Below are positions 27,701-39,080 of a stretch of 64,000 nt of DNA, in pieces. The DNA is from Lepidurus packardi (lineage: Eukaryota > Arthropoda > Branchiopoda > Notostraca > Triopsidae), in assembly GCA_023053545.1 (NCBI GenBank), contig JAKZAN010000005.1, positions 9,920,001 to 9,984,000 of the forward strand, read 5' to 3'. How positions within the stretch are numbered: position 1 is the first letter of the stretch; the number at the start of each line of letters is the position of its first letter. Both the position numbers and the translations under genes were made by a program. Under the pieces are notes generated by a model. The model searched no databases. It worked only from the letters and a program-made list of their open reading frames with translations, and was not told where the DNA came from.

Positions 27701-30700
27701 TCCGTTAAGATGCATTTCAGCGAGTAAATTGTTATTATTCGTTATTATTGTTCCAATTGTTATTTATATTTACTATTCGTTTACTACTTAAAATTATTTG
27801 TTTGAGATTAAAATTAGTAGTTACGTAAGTGAGTTGATAAGAAATGACAAGCGAAAGGAAAGGATGCAATTTCCGTGTTATTTTACAAACGAGATTTACG
27901 TAAGGCGTTGACATCTTAAGACGTCAAACAAGACTTTTGGGAGTTGGATTTGACAAACGTAGTCCACGCCCATCTTTCTCTATTTTTAAAATTATTCTTT
28001 TTGAGCTTTGTAATGTTTAAGAAATTATACTTTGAAATGAAAATGTGTTAAGCAAGGAAAAAAGGGTTTAAAGCCAAATCAAAAGGATGTTTGGGAGATG
28101 GGTGGGCGGAGCCTAAAGACAGGCGCCCTGGAGTGAACGCGTCTCGCCATAGCAATTTCCTTACTTAATTCTGCGGCCATGGCTGCGAAACCCGTTGTCG
28201 CCTGGGCCCACCAAATGCACTTTCCTTTGTCAAATCTCTATCTAGCATGCCAATTGTCAAGCTCTGTGTCACTTTCTGGACTTGAGAATCACGCAGGAAA
28301 AAACAGGTGGTCTTATTTATGGCCATGTGTATTTTTTTCTATTTTAAAAGCCTAGGCAAATTTGCATAGACGACGGGTTTTAGAGTGTTGTGTGGTAGAC
28401 AACGTCCTTGGCCTTTTCTGCTCCAAGAAACAACATCCCTACAGCGTTTAAAAACCTTTTTCTCACCTGTTAATTTCGTTTCTTTTAATTTATGATGGAC
28501 AGGAGACGCAGTTAAAAAACATTGCAGTATATTATAAAGCGTAAATAATAACAAGTTTTTCATATATTTGCTTTGCAAACTATTTTATACCTGGAAGTTT
28601 AAATAAATAAATATTGTAAATGATAAACTTGTCTATAACTAAAAAAATAAAAATAGTATTAAAAAATATTGGTAAAAACATTATAAAATTATATATAAAT
28701 CTTTTATTTATACATGAATACTTTCCAAGTTAGTCATCGTTGTTGACAGGGAACGAAAGATTAAAAGTTGGGAAACTTTGCCATTCGAAAAAATGATAAG
28801 ATTTTTTTATGATTTTTTTTTTCCTTGTTGAACATTTGGAGGAAACGCGAGGGAAGATAAGCGGTTTTGACTGTGTGAGAAAGTGCATATCGAGGATCAA
28901 AAGCATTCGTTCGTCAATTGAGTGGAATTTGAGATTCTCATTCCTATTGTTGCACAGCTAGTGTGTGTGGCATTGTCGATGGGCTCTTAGACGGCTTGTA
29001 AACCTCTACTTCTTTGAGTTTGACGGATTAAAAGCCCCCTCTCTTCTCTTTTCACTTTGAAGACGTATTTCATTCCCCCTTCATCAAGAAAAAAAAAATA
29101 AAAAAATGGAAAAACCTAAAGAACGAGAAACGCAATTGTTGAGATAGAAGAGGAGGATCTCAAGCATTTTGGGTTGTAAATTGACGCCATTTTTTTAAAA
29201 AAAGAGAGCTCCTTTCTTGTTTGAAGATATCACGTTTTTCGTATTTCTTATTCATCCTATAATAGCTCCTTCCTCTCATGACACAGTGAAGTGGACAAAA
29301 AGATGTTTTATTCTATTAGAAAAACATTCCAAAGACAGAATTGTAGCACAAAGAAACTCAGCTGGAGGTCTCCAAAACAAAATCTCTCTATGCGTTTACC
29401 TCCTCTGCAGTCTCGCCACTGTGAAATGACGCATTAGGCGTTCAATGTGTTCGGACTGTGAAAGTCACTTTGGTGCTCTTCTTCCGTTTTTGTCTTAAAA
29501 ATTCTGGAAAATCGTCTTGGAACACACATAAAAAAGGGATTTTTCTTATCTGGTGACGAAACTATCGGCAAAATGGTGGTGATTTCTTTAGTTGCGAGCC
29601 CAGTTGGGGCTGATCCTGCGCCGTTTCAGCAGCCACGGTTACGGTCGTCTTACCGAGATTATGCTGGCGCATTACTACGCCCGGATTACCTGGAAATGAC
29701 TGATATTTACGCGACGCAGCGCTGGAAAGCTGGCAGTACGCCTAAAAGCAAGACTTCGACGAGTAATAGCAGCTCAGGATTATGGCATTTGCTCTGTGGC
29801 TTAGGTTTGGATGTTCCCAACTTGCCCACGCGAAGGTAAAAACGAAAAGAAAGAATTTTTATTGTCTTTGTCTTCGGAGATGGTGAGAATGGATAAGGTT
29901 GCCAACGCAATTGAAGGGATAGTCATTTAGCTTGCGTTTAAGCTTTAAGTTACCTGGGACTGTATGGAGCTGGTGTAATCTTGCACATTTCGTTTCGGTC
30001 CATCCTTGTTGTGTGGGTCTACGGGGCCCCCCTGCTGCGATTGCGGTAAAAGGTTCCCAGACTCTCTTGACAGGACCCAACAATGCTTTGTGAGGTAGTG
30101 CGAGCTCATATTTGCATCATGACCAGCGAGTTTGACCTGGTTACTTGTCAGACAAATATTTGAATACGAGATTCCGGGATGAAAAGCTTTAGAAAGTATG
30201 CACAATAACAGAATTTTGCGGTCAAGACTTTACTTTCTGGTTATTTAATTATTTAGCGGAATAAGCACCGCCTCTTTACGTTAAATGTCAAAACGGAATC
30301 AGTTTTTTAGTTCCTTCACAAACTTAATCACAAAAATTTACATTTCCTTCGCGCCGTGACTTGCGGGCTCCACTGTACGCCATGCAGCACATTGCCCAAA
30401 CCGCCACGCGCGGTCCCGTTGACAGTGGATTGGCTCTCGGCTGCTAAGCCGAACCGAAACTTGCCGAAAAGCTCTCAGGGGCGGGACTCGGCCCGGCAGG
30501 AGGGCAAGCAACCACAATTGCGCGAAGAAAGTCACTCTTTTATGATTGAGTTTTAAAATTACCCAGAGCATCTACAGATCTACTAGGGATGGCACCACTA
30601 CCTTTCTTTTGAAAGCTCAAACAAGTCTGTAGATGCCCTGGGTAATTTTAAAACTCAATCATACAATATTGAGTTTACATATGAATGTGACTTTAGTGAT

Positions 30701-33700
30701 TTTATAGTGACTTTGTAGTGAATGTAAGCAAGTCACGCGTCATCCAAAAGGTTTGGGGTTGGAATGCAGAATTAAAAAAGGTTTGGACTTTGATGCATAA
30801 CATTGTTATATCAGGCGTTTAGGGGTTACCCCGCCTGCCTTTTCTGGCACAAAAGCCTTAAATAAGCAAAGGGTCCCATGAATATGTCACACGTGGAAGG
30901 GTTTTAGGGACGGACACGACACAATTGCCGAGCTGAGGCATTTATATTTACATTTACATTTATACGTAGGAGGTAGATAAGGGAGCCTATAGGTTATTCG
31001 GTTTGGGGCATTTCAGGGCTCCGTTTACCTCCTGCAGTGTGTTTTTGACTGGGTTATGGGGCCCCTTAGGGGATGTTTCCTGTCTAAAACTTGCTTGTCC
31101 CACCTGACAAATTATTCACAGTCTAGAAAACCTGGTCCTGTGCATTTATCTAGGAATTTAATTGCGTTCTTATCACGAGCTTTCAATCTTGAGCCCCATC
31201 TGGTTAATTTGTCGCCGTCATGACCCTCTACATCTACCCTCCTACATAGTTGAGCAATTGGAGCAACGAAGTGGATGTCCTTGACCATTTCAGCCCACTT
31301 TTTGGAAGTCAATTAAGCCATTTTTGGGGAGAGATTTTTGGATTCTGACGGCTGCAAGTAATTGAAATAAGTAAGGATGGGTGGTGTGGGGTCTATGTTA
31401 ATAAGCAACGCCACAGTTTAGGGAGCAGTAGGTCTCTCGAACTCTGCGTGCGTTTGTCACCCGAGTAAACCTCAGATGTCTGCAGCTGCCCTTATACGCT
31501 TCCAGCTGGCTTTGCCATATATTTTGTTAGACTCTTCTCTTCCCTTATTGTTAAACTCTTCATAGGCTGGGCACTGACATAGAGCGGCCGTTTTTTCGAA
31601 GGGGCGTGTCTAAGAGTGTCACTTTTCTTCCTTTGGATTGTCATAAGGTCGAAGGGGAAAACAGTCAGTTGTAAATATATAAAAAAAAAAAAAAAAAAAA
31701 AAAATATATTTCACCGTTCATTAAATTGTATATTGTTCGTAAATGACTGAGTTATTATCGATTGAATCTTGTCTTCCACATGTGTTTAACTTGTACCGTC
31801 CAACCCAAACTGTAACTTGTACCGTCCAACCCAAACTGCATTAACGTTTACTATAGTTTAACATTAATTTACCATGAACAGTTTACACTTAAGTTTAACA
31901 CAGTTAAATTGGATTGTTACTTAACTAAAGCGTCATGGAAGTTGAAATTTACTTCAGTTAAAGTTTAAGTACAATTTTATAGAATGAATATAATTATTAA
32001 TAATTTATATTGTTAATTATAAAATTAGTTAATGTATTAATTAGCGAGATTTTCTCGAATTAGGCTCGAGTTAATCTTAGTGAATTAGTCTCATACTCAA
32101 GATGTTCTATTTTCTATAAAAAAAAACCTTAGAACTTGAGTGAATTGTGAATTATGTTTACTTAAAGTTTATTTATTAAGTTTCTAAAACTAGGAACATT
32201 CTTATAATATTTTATTATTATTTTAGAGTGAATGTTAGGAAATTAGGAAATCTCGGATTGGCTGGATTCATATTTCGGTTATTCTTAGCTCTAATTATAT
32301 ATTTTTTTAACGGCCGAGGTCGGGCTAATAAAAGCGAAATGACTAAGAAAAGAGTAATTGTTGCAGCAACACATGTTTGGAATGCAAGGAGTTCCAGATG
32401 GTAGCCCGAGTCAGGGTTTGCAATTGTTGAACCGGTTGAACCAGGCACACACGTCAGAAGGTTGAAAGGTTGGGAGGAAAAAAGAGCGCGTGGCAGATGT
32501 CTGGCTTGTGTTGCAGTCTTTTAGAGACCCAGTGTCCCATGTACTGTACGTACCACATGTTGTGTGGCTAAGGAGGGAGAAAAGAGCCCCGAAAGTGCGC
32601 TACACGCTATCTGTAAGATTCCACGAGGCGTAGGACACCTCGCACACCACCTGCCTTTCTGGACGGACCTTTTCTTTTGTAATTGTCTCCCGAATCAGAC
32701 TTAAAAGGTGGGGTTGTGGGTTTTTGATTTGACTCTACGTCTACTAGTCCTACCTGCACAACCACGACTAGACCTCGACACCACTGAAATGCACGAAGGT
32801 GTTTTTCAGTCTCTTTCTGGTCGTGTCAGGCGAAGGACCTCTTTGGTAAATTCTGCAGTAATTTAGGATTCTTAGATTGGTTCTACGAAAATTTTAAATT
32901 GGGGTTAAAAGGATGTTGATCTGCATATCTGGATTCATCTGGTGAGTGTGAATCCCTTCGTTGCGACCTGGGATTCGTGCTACGAATCGTTAGAAGGATC
33001 ATTATGGAAGGTCAAATCTTGTTTGGCCCAGTATGTTTAATTCCTTTTTTTATTTTGTATATTTTTTCTATATAGCACGCCACAAAAAGCGCCAGCTTGT
33101 GGGCCTGGACCGCCCTCAAACGTGCCTAAAGATGCTTACGACCCACATTTCATGACTCCCACCAATTCCCACCGATATCCGGGAACGGCGGCAGGTACAG
33201 GCACGGTGCGCCGCGGTAATCTCAATGGAGTAACCTTGGCGCAAAACTCGGGCAAGAAAACTCCCGCTCGCAGTTCAGAGGAAGTGGTCAAACGCACCAG
33301 ATCGCAAAATGGGTAAGATAAAGCGGAAAAAAACTACAGTACTTCCCAAACCACAAGAATTAGAAATTAAAAAAAATATGAAAAATTAAAATAAGAGTAA
33401 AATAAAAACATTTTAAACTGTTCTCTACATTTATCGGCAATTAACTACAATACTTCCCAACCACAGGAATCTGAACTTTGAAATGGAACTTGAAATTATA
33501 ATTACTATATGGAACTGGAATGAAACTTGAAATTATCTTTGAAATTAAATTTGAAATTAACTTTGAAATGCATCTGCATCCAAAATGTGAAAGAAAAAAA
33601 GGTAAAGTAAAAGCATTTAAAAATATTCTCTGCATTTATCGCCAAATTAGGTACGAATTATCCCAGGATTTACTAGACAAGCAGATTGAAATGCTGGAGC

Positions 33701-36700
33701 GAAAGTACGGAGGCCGGGCCTGCGCGAGCCACGCCGCATTGATCATTCAGCGCGCATTCCGCCATTACACGATGCGTCGGAAGTTCGCGGCAATTACTGC
33801 CATGGCGAAAGCCGAACGACGCTTGAGTCGACGTCTACACAGTGACATCTGGCCAGATTACTATCCGCAGACGAACGGGAACGCCCCGCCCTCGCCTGCA
33901 CCGGTGACGCTCAACAACTTGAACCGCTCCGAGTCGAGCAGTTCGGACGCGGAGCTGACTATCAAAAACCACTTTGACTCGCTCTACCGGGAGCTGTCGA
34001 ACGCGTTGGACTCACCACACGGGCCCGAATCGCCGCCTATCGGAGCTACCAGCCAACAGAATTACTACCGGGGTCGGCCGCCCCATCGCGTTCATTCCGT
34101 GCGAGCTGTGCCTCCTCAGCAGCATCCGAATCACTGGACAGGACCAGCTGGTCCTACCGCTGCGTCGCCCTCGCCTAGTATGCACCACAGTATGAGTGCC
34201 GGGAGCGGAGTGCGTATGCGACATGGCAACTTGGACGATTCCGCGTCCTCGTCCTACTACACGCCCATGGGCTCACCCCAACAACAGTCGAGTCCTGCCA
34301 AGGACCAGTTTTACAGTCCTAGTCATCACACGGAGGCAAGTCAACTGAGCCGCGAGTCCGTGGCACGGAGAACGGTGACTGGAGCGAGGACCCTGTCGCC
34401 CCAGCATCGAGCGAACCCGAGTAATGCCGGAGCCAAGAAAGTACCTCCACAAGTACCACGCCGGACCTCGTCCATCAGCTCCAAAGGAGGATCGCCCTAC
34501 GTTCAGGAACCAAATGTAAGTTATAGCCATGGACGGAGTTCGTCCACGGCCGGAACGACTACAGCGCCCAACATGAGTGGCAGTCAAAACAGCGTCAAAT
34601 CAGGGAGTAGCTCGAATAGTACCAGTTCCTTGCCAGACGCTGGATGTGGACCAGCTTCTGTACCACATTGGGCACGCCCATTGCAAACGCATCTGGTTCA
34701 CAGTACTAGCCAGGATGGACGACCCGGCGAAAGCGAAGAAGAACGACGATTTTCCAATGTATCCGAGACGAGCGAAGACTCGATCGAGGGGCAGAATACC
34801 ACAGGGTACCTGCACGAGTCCGTTTCACATGGATCGCCCTTCTTACCGCCAATTTACGCCAATGTGGGCGATACCGTCGCTATGAACGCGAAGGTAATGA
34901 TTTTCTCTCTTCTTTTATTATAATTTTGGTACAAATTTTTCTTAGCATTTATTTCTTATATTTTAGTATAATGTTGTGTGGTACACTTACACTTATACGT
35001 CACATTCTAAACACCAACCGACGAATGTAGTACTGCCATTCATAGTGCAGAAGCTTTCGTGACTCTTTAGAATGCAAACAATAGATAACCTTAACCCCTG
35101 TACAGTGTGCGTTCTTAAGTGTATAAGTGCCAATTTTGTTTCAAATTGATTTTTTTTACTCTAATTTATTTCGTTTTTTATTCGTTTATTATTACGTTAT
35201 TATTGCGTTTAGGCCCTATTATCGCTTTAATATTACGTTATTATTACGTTACGTTATTAGTACGTTTTTTCTTAGAATTTCTTATTGTTTATTCTAATTT
35301 TGTTTCAAGATTCTTATTTTACTGTAACTTAGTTAAAATTAATATGATTTTACGCAAATGAATAGCCTTGTAAGCATTTAGAAGGATTTTGTCCGGTAAA
35401 AAAAAAATAAGTAAGGATTTTTTCTAATTATTTTTACTCCAAGTTATTTATTCTTATTTTGTTTATTATTTTGCTTAGTATATGTTTATTAGGGTTTCTT
35501 TGTATTTTTCTTGTTACTTGAGATAGGTTGGAACTGTTTTAAATTGCTTGAATTCGCTGAAGAACGTTTTTCCAAATTTTGTTTACGTTACAGGCGTTGG
35601 AGAATCTGCGCAAGCGCCAATATCGTGTTGGCTTGAATCTGTTTAATAAGAAACCTGACCGTGGAGTGACGTACCTGATTCAACGTGGCTTTCTGGAAAA
35701 CTCGCCTCGTGCTGTGGCCAAATTCCTCATCACTCGCAAAGGATTGAGCAAGCAAATGATTGGCGAATATTTAGGAAACCTGCAAAACGCGTTCAACATG
35801 GCTACACTCGAGTAAGTTTGCCGACCGAGACCTATATCGAATGTTGTCTTCAACCAATTCCTTATTGTTTTTTGTTTTTTTCGGTGCAGTTGTTTTGTGG
35901 AGGAGTTGGATTTAATGGCATTGCAAGTGGACGTGGCCTTGCGAAAATTCCAAACACATTTCCGCATGCCTGGCGAAGCGCAAAAGATTGAGCGTTTAAT
36001 GGAAGTCTTTGGTCAACGCTATTGTTTATGCAATCGTGATGTGGTAACGCGGTTTCGCAGCCCGGATACTGTGTTCGTGTTAGCCTTCGCCATCATCATG
36101 CTCAACACGGATTTGCATACGCCCAATATCAAACCGGAGCGACGCATGAAAATCGAGGATTTTATCAAGAACTTGAGAGGGATTGATGACGGGACGGATA
36201 TTGAACGCGATATGCTAATCGGCATCTATGAACGAGTCAAAGCCACTCCTTTCAAACCGGGAGCGGATCACGTGACGCAAGTGATGAAAGTACAAGAAAG
36301 CGTCGTAGGCAAGAAACCGGTATGTTTTGTTTTTATTTTTATTTTAAAAACTTCTTTTCAATGTTTTATTATATTTTTTTCTTTTTTTCAGAATCTTGTG
36401 TTACCTCATCGTCGACTCGTGTGCTACTGTCGCTTATACGAAGTGGCTGATGCGTCAAGAAAAGAGCGTATTGGCCTGCATCAGAGGGAAGTCTTCCTTT
36501 TCAACGATTTGTTGGTAGTCACCAAGATCTTCCAGAAGAAGAAGAGCGCTGTAACCTACACTTTTCGCCAAAGTTTTACGTTAGTTGGCCTTCAAGTCTC
36601 ATTCTTTGAAACTCCAAGTAAGTTTTCCAGTATAGTTACAGTTTTAGTGGCATCGATCGATAGAATGACTAACGATATCTCGATTCCAGATTACTCGTTT

Positions 36701-37468
36701 GGGCTGAGCTTAGTACAGCGCGTGGATAACAAGGTTCTAATCATGTTCAATGCGCGCAACGATCACGATCGCCTCAAGTTTGTGGAGGATCTGCGCGAAG
36801 CCATTTTGGAAATGGATGAAATGGAAACGCTGCGCATTGAAGGCGAATTGGACAAGCAAAGGACCACGACACGGGTGTCTCGTATGCCAAACGAAGTAAA
36901 AGCTCACTATTCCTCTTCCAACCGCGACAACCGTGACAGTGGAGTAGCAGACGTGGAAGTATTAGCTGTCGCTCCAGTCCCGCTTCGTCCAACTGATAAA
37001 GATGCGTTGCTAAGACCTGAAGCGGCACTTAAACGATCCACTTTGTCCAACTCGCTACTGGACATGCATGACCCTCGTAAGTTTTGGCTTCTCAAAACGT
37101 TTGTTTGAAAGAAGTTGTCTAACTGTCTTTGTGTTTTCGCTATTTTCGCAGTTGACAAGCCTCAACGGCGTGGCAGTGTAGGCTCATTGGATAGTGGCAT
37201 GTCTGTGTCTTTCCAGTCCTCGAGTACGAGCACTGTGACGTCCGTAAGTCGTGATTCTTCGCCTCAGAACCTGCCTCCCGCTGCCTTACACGGCGGTCCA
37301 CGGAGTACCGTGCATCATTTACATGCACACGCGCATGTGAACGTTCAGATGGCATCCAATCCGAAGGCGTTAAATACCCAGCCGTCGTTCTTGGGCGGGA
37401 TTTTTGCTAAAGGCAAAAGTGCGAGCGGATTACCTTCACATTATTTGGCTCATAGCACGGATGTTTAA
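9753..37468 (+). CDS. siz: IQ motif and Sec7 domain Arf guanine-nucleotide exchange factor (IQSEC / Schizo-Loner family)
   Basis: Activates Arf GTPases at the plasma membrane; in flies the family acts in myoblast fusion and axon guidance. Exons for the longest form: 9753-10102, 33076-33312, 33651-34893, 35594-35811, 35890-36319, 36392-36617, 36690-37076 and 37152-37468, giving 3408 nt and 1135 aa in one frame. Residues 1-116 are coiled-coil-like and acidic. An IQ motif, IIQRAFRHYTMRRKF, lies near 223-240. A long Ser/Pro/Gln-rich linker follows. Sec7 spans about 611-800 with FRMPGEAQKIER, whose Glu712 is the expected catalytic glutamate, and MLNTDLHTPNIK. A PH domain covers about 827-950. The C terminus HSTDV fits a class I PDZ ligand. 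The ATG at 9753 is the first after an in-frame stop and has a good context. The first intron is 23 kb and holds candidate alternative first exons. Confidence 0.93.
10103..18162 (+). other. First intron of IQSEC, left part: no gene seen
   Basis: Starts with a consensus GTAAGG donor. Several short frames occur (for example 138 codons on the minus strand at 14676-15092), but none shows domain features, splice context or biased codon use. No conserved element can be recognised by eye. Confidence 0.5.
18163..18234 (+). tRNA. trnT-UGU: tRNA-Thr (anticodon UGU)
   Basis: A full cloverleaf can be drawn by hand. The acceptor stem GCCTGTA pairs with TGCGGGC, the D stem is GCTC/GAGC, and the anticodon stem CTGGT/ACCAG holds loop CTTGTAA with anticodon TGT. 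The T stem CGGAG/CTCTG has loop TTCGATC, and the discriminator base is A. A run of T begins two bases past the discriminator and serves as RNA polymerase III terminator. No intron. It lies in the sense orientation inside the first intron of the IQSEC gene and should be transcribed independently from its own A and B boxes. Confidence 0.96.
18242..21342 (+). other. IQSEC intron between the tRNA gene and the second candidate first exon
   Basis: AT-rich with no recognisable gene. A full CRE palindrome TGACGTCA lies at 19540-19547. The 300 bp before 21343 are the likely promoter of the exon that starts there, but I see no clear core element. Confidence 0.4.
21343..21575 (+). CDS. siz: Candidate alternative first coding exon of IQSEC (second)
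   Basis: An open frame begins at ATG 21343 directly after an in-frame TGA at 21319-21321 and runs 233 nt to an AG|GTATT donor. It encodes an acidic start (MFDDEDNQ), a Ser-rich stretch and WQNYLRDFNPYAGYCLRTAY. The donor leaves the frame in phase 2, exactly as the exon at 9753 does, so it joins the common exon at 33076 without a shift and gives a protein of about 1096 aa. No acceptor is needed if it is a transcription start exon. It could alternatively belong to an unrelated nested gene, but the strand, phase and location favour an isoform. Confidence 0.65.
21576..26288 (+). other. IQSEC intron segment: no gene seen
   Basis: Holds an ATT-rich simple repeat near 23185-23275, a CRE palindrome at 25128-25135, and two related AGGCTCC(G/A)CCC words near 25260 and 25956. 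No frame is long or structured enough to call. Confidence 0.4.
26289..26584 (+). CDS. siz: Weaker candidate alternative first coding exon of IQSEC (third)
   Basis: A 296-nt open frame from ATG 26289 to an AAG|GTATGA donor, again in phase 2, compatible with the common exon at 33076. The peptide starts MFRKFPELDPQKFLCFVR and ends SIYLT before the split codon. The ATG context is poor, and a polypyrimidine-AG acceptor-like signal lies upstream at about 26105-26123, so it might instead be part of an internal or non-coding exon. Phase agreement alone has a one-in-three chance. Confidence 0.35.
26585..29572 (+). other. IQSEC intron segment: no gene seen
   Basis: Mostly AT-rich. Short frames on both strands (26603-27600) show no domain features. 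An inverted copy of the AGGCTCCGCCC word is near 28100. Confidence 0.4.
29573..29835 (+). CDS. siz: Candidate alternative first coding exon of IQSEC (most proximal)
   Basis: A 263-nt frame from ATG 29573 (good context, purine at -3 and G at +4) to an AAG|GTAAAA donor. It ends in phase 2 like the exon at 9753 and joins the common exon at 33076 in frame, giving about 1106 aa. The peptide has MVVISLVASPVGADPAPF, then a YRDYAGALLRPDYLEMTD stretch and a Ser/Thr-rich tail. Codons are richer in G+C than the surrounding intron. It carries no known domain, so this form would lack the coiled-coil-like N terminus of the distal form. Confidence 0.65.
30241..30430 (+). repeat. Dispersed repeat, copy 1
   Basis: Shares with 63735-63915, in the same orientation, the blocks TAATTATTTAG-GG-ATAAGC at its start and GCCGTGACTTGC-GGCTC and CGCCATGCAGCA further on, ending in a CCGCC block followed by GCGGT. 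The order and spacing of blocks match, which makes it a diverged interspersed repeat. No coding capacity seen. Confidence 0.7.
30541..30663. repeat. 38-bp inverted repeat with 47-bp spacer (fold-back element)
   Basis: Arms 30541-30578 and 30626-30663 are reverse complements with one mismatch (TATGATTGAGTTTTAAAATT at the outer end). It would form a long hairpin. It directly follows the dispersed repeat at 30241-30430 and may be a small non-autonomous element. Confidence 0.8.
31681..31704. repeat. Run of 24 A
   Basis: A24 flanked by ATATAT on both sides. It could be a simple repeat or the tail of an old retroposed copy; no clear target duplication is seen. Confidence 0.7.
31789..31838. repeat. 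Short tandem duplication, about 25 bp unit
   Basis: The segment CTTGTACCGTCCAACCCAAA occurs twice in direct succession, with almost no divergence, in the IQSEC intron. Confidence 0.8.
33336..33550. repeat. Local duplications in the IQSEC intron before the IQ-motif exon
   Basis: A block near ACTACAGTACTTCCCAAACC at 33336 recurs with changes near 33445, and GAAATTAA/GAAATTAT-type words repeat at 33510-33545. These extend an open frame upstream of the true exon start at 33651, so the longer frame should not be taken as coding. Confidence 0.6.
34980..35131. mobile_element. MITE-like element, family 1, in IQSEC
   Basis: The ends carry related inverted CACTTA-ACTTA words (left near 34984, right near 35130). 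The left end continues with CACATTCTAAACACCAACCG, which matches the terminal repeat of the element at 46766-47052 in Lar. No coding capacity. It lies in the intron between exons 34893 and 35594. Confidence 0.55.
35187..35270. repeat. ATTACGTT-type simple repeat
   Basis: Imperfect reiterations of TTATTACGTTATTATT-like words in the same IQSEC intron. Confidence 0.6.
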
Positions 37469-38090
37469 ATTCTTTGGGTGCGGTCATTTGAAAGAGCTTT
37501 GCATTCCGGAAGAAGATCTTTCAAACAACTTAAGAAACGAGAGTGGGAAGTGCCTCGTACCGATGTGGAAGATGAAGGGGAAACGGAATCGTGGTGCCAG
37601 GACACTAGGCCACTTTTTTTAGTGTTATATTTTTCTTTCCCAAATCTAAGACCAGTGTTGTTACGTATAACGTGGCTTTCTATAGGAGAAGAGTTATGTC
37701 CTCCTCTTCGCTTTTCCATACAGGCTTCTTTATTAATCCGCTCCCAAGAAAAGGCAACGACACTAGGTTATTTTATCATGGAACTACTTCCTAACGTATC
37801 GTCAGTGTCGTTAAGTATATATCGCGGGGAAGGGGGCAAAAACAAAGAGTACATTTGCAGTAAACAGTGGAAGATTTCACATATTGTTTTCCTTGTTTTT
37901 GTTTTCAGCAAAGTTGAAATAAGGTGATGGCAGGAGAGGACACTAGTTGAGTTTCAGTTTCGAGCGTTTTTCCCTTTTTTTTGTTTATTTTTTACAAGTG
38001 CCGCAAGAGCCAAGCTAAAGGGAAAGAAGTTGTCCGAGCTAGTCAGCGTACATTATTTTGCCAAATGTGAATAAATGCGATATTGTGAAA
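37469..38090 (+). terminator. 3' UTR and poly(A) signal of IQSEC
   Basis: After the stop TAA at 37466-37468 there is about 600 bp without a gene, ending in a canonical AATAAA at 38070-38075. Cleavage is expected some 10-30 bp later. Frames in this stretch are not supported as genes. Confidence 0.6.
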
Positions 38091-38720
38091 TTTAGTACCG
38101 TCGAAGTCTTACTTATTATTCATCTTTTTGTTTACGTAGTAGAGGTGGAATTAACTTACTTTATAAGTAAGTTAACATCTGCAGAATGACCTGTGGTAAT
38201 CTTTCAGGTAATATTTGGTTGATTTTCCAGATACTTCACCTTACCTCAAGGCTACGATTTGATTAGATTCTAAGAGTACGTAAATAGAAGACTCCAAGGC
38301 GACAACTTTTGCACATCATGTAAACGCAAGTAAGATATACGTTAAACCTACCTACAGTACTTAAAAGTATTCATTGCTACATGGACAGTTAAGTTTCCTG
38401 TCCATATCGACCATAGAGTGTCATTTGAAAACGTGTATTGTATGTTTGAGCTTTCAATAAAAATATTTTTGAAGCAAACGAATGGCATTGTTACTATTTT
38501 GAATGGTTTTGACTCGTTCGCAAAAATGACGTAAAGATTTTTTGGTGTTACATTATAACGGAAAGTAATATAATAATGCAAACTCCAAGAGACAACAAGA
38601 TACAGCTAAAGGATGTTCGATTTTTATAAATCGAACAAAATATAGAGTACTTACCTAAGTACACAAGTCCGCCAGCTGATTTCATAGTATTTATATAAGT
38701 TCCGCTACATATCAAATATA

Positions 38721-38790
38721 AGCGTTTGACCGAGTGGCTAAGACGGATGTCTTACGAACGAAAGGTTCTTGGTTCGAGACCAGGTCATTT
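38721..38790 (+). repeat. tRNA-like sequence, probable tRNA pseudogene or SINE head
   Basis: An A-box-like TGACCGAGTGGCTAAGAC and a perfect B-box GGTTCGAGACC within a paired T arm (CTTGG/CCAGG) are present at tRNA spacing. The acceptor stem does not pair and no proper anticodon stem can be drawn, so a functional tRNA is unlikely. The sequence is followed by a T/A-rich run. Confidence 0.5.
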
Positions 38791-39080
38791 TATTTCGTAA
38801 AAAAAATGAAATATTAAATGGCGTCCTTTCTCTGTACCTATTGCCTTCCCAGCAACGTTCCTATACCCATATTCGATATTGTAAAGCTTCGGCAACACCA
38901 GCTCGAATATCGGGGATAGGAAACCAAGCAGGGGAGTTGGTAACAGGGAAAGGGGCGAGGCTCTCAATTTTTGACGATTTCTGAAGGGGACCCCCTTGAT
39001 ACAGCATTATTCCTTATGGAGAAAAGCCCTGAAAACGATTTCCCAGCTCGAAAAGGAGCCACGCCCTCTTTTTGGTCCTT

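Larger units (their letters stand above)
29836..33075 (+). other. IQSEC intron segment rich in repeats
   Basis: Contains the dispersed and inverted repeats listed separately, a run of A at 31681-31704, and a 66-codon minus-strand frame (31112-31312; includes DGDKLTRWGSRLKARDKNA) that I cannot assign. The 3' end is a normal TATATAG acceptor at 33075. Confidence 0.4.

Noticed and set aside
33520-33650. Upstream extension of the long open frame containing the IQ motif
   Set aside because: It reads through repeated GAAATT-rich intron sequence. The real exon starts at 33651 after an AAATTAG acceptor, in the phase set by the previous exon.
38721-38790. Functional tRNA gene
   Set aside because: Only the D and T arms look right; the acceptor and anticodon stems cannot be paired. 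Kept as a tRNA-like repeat instead.
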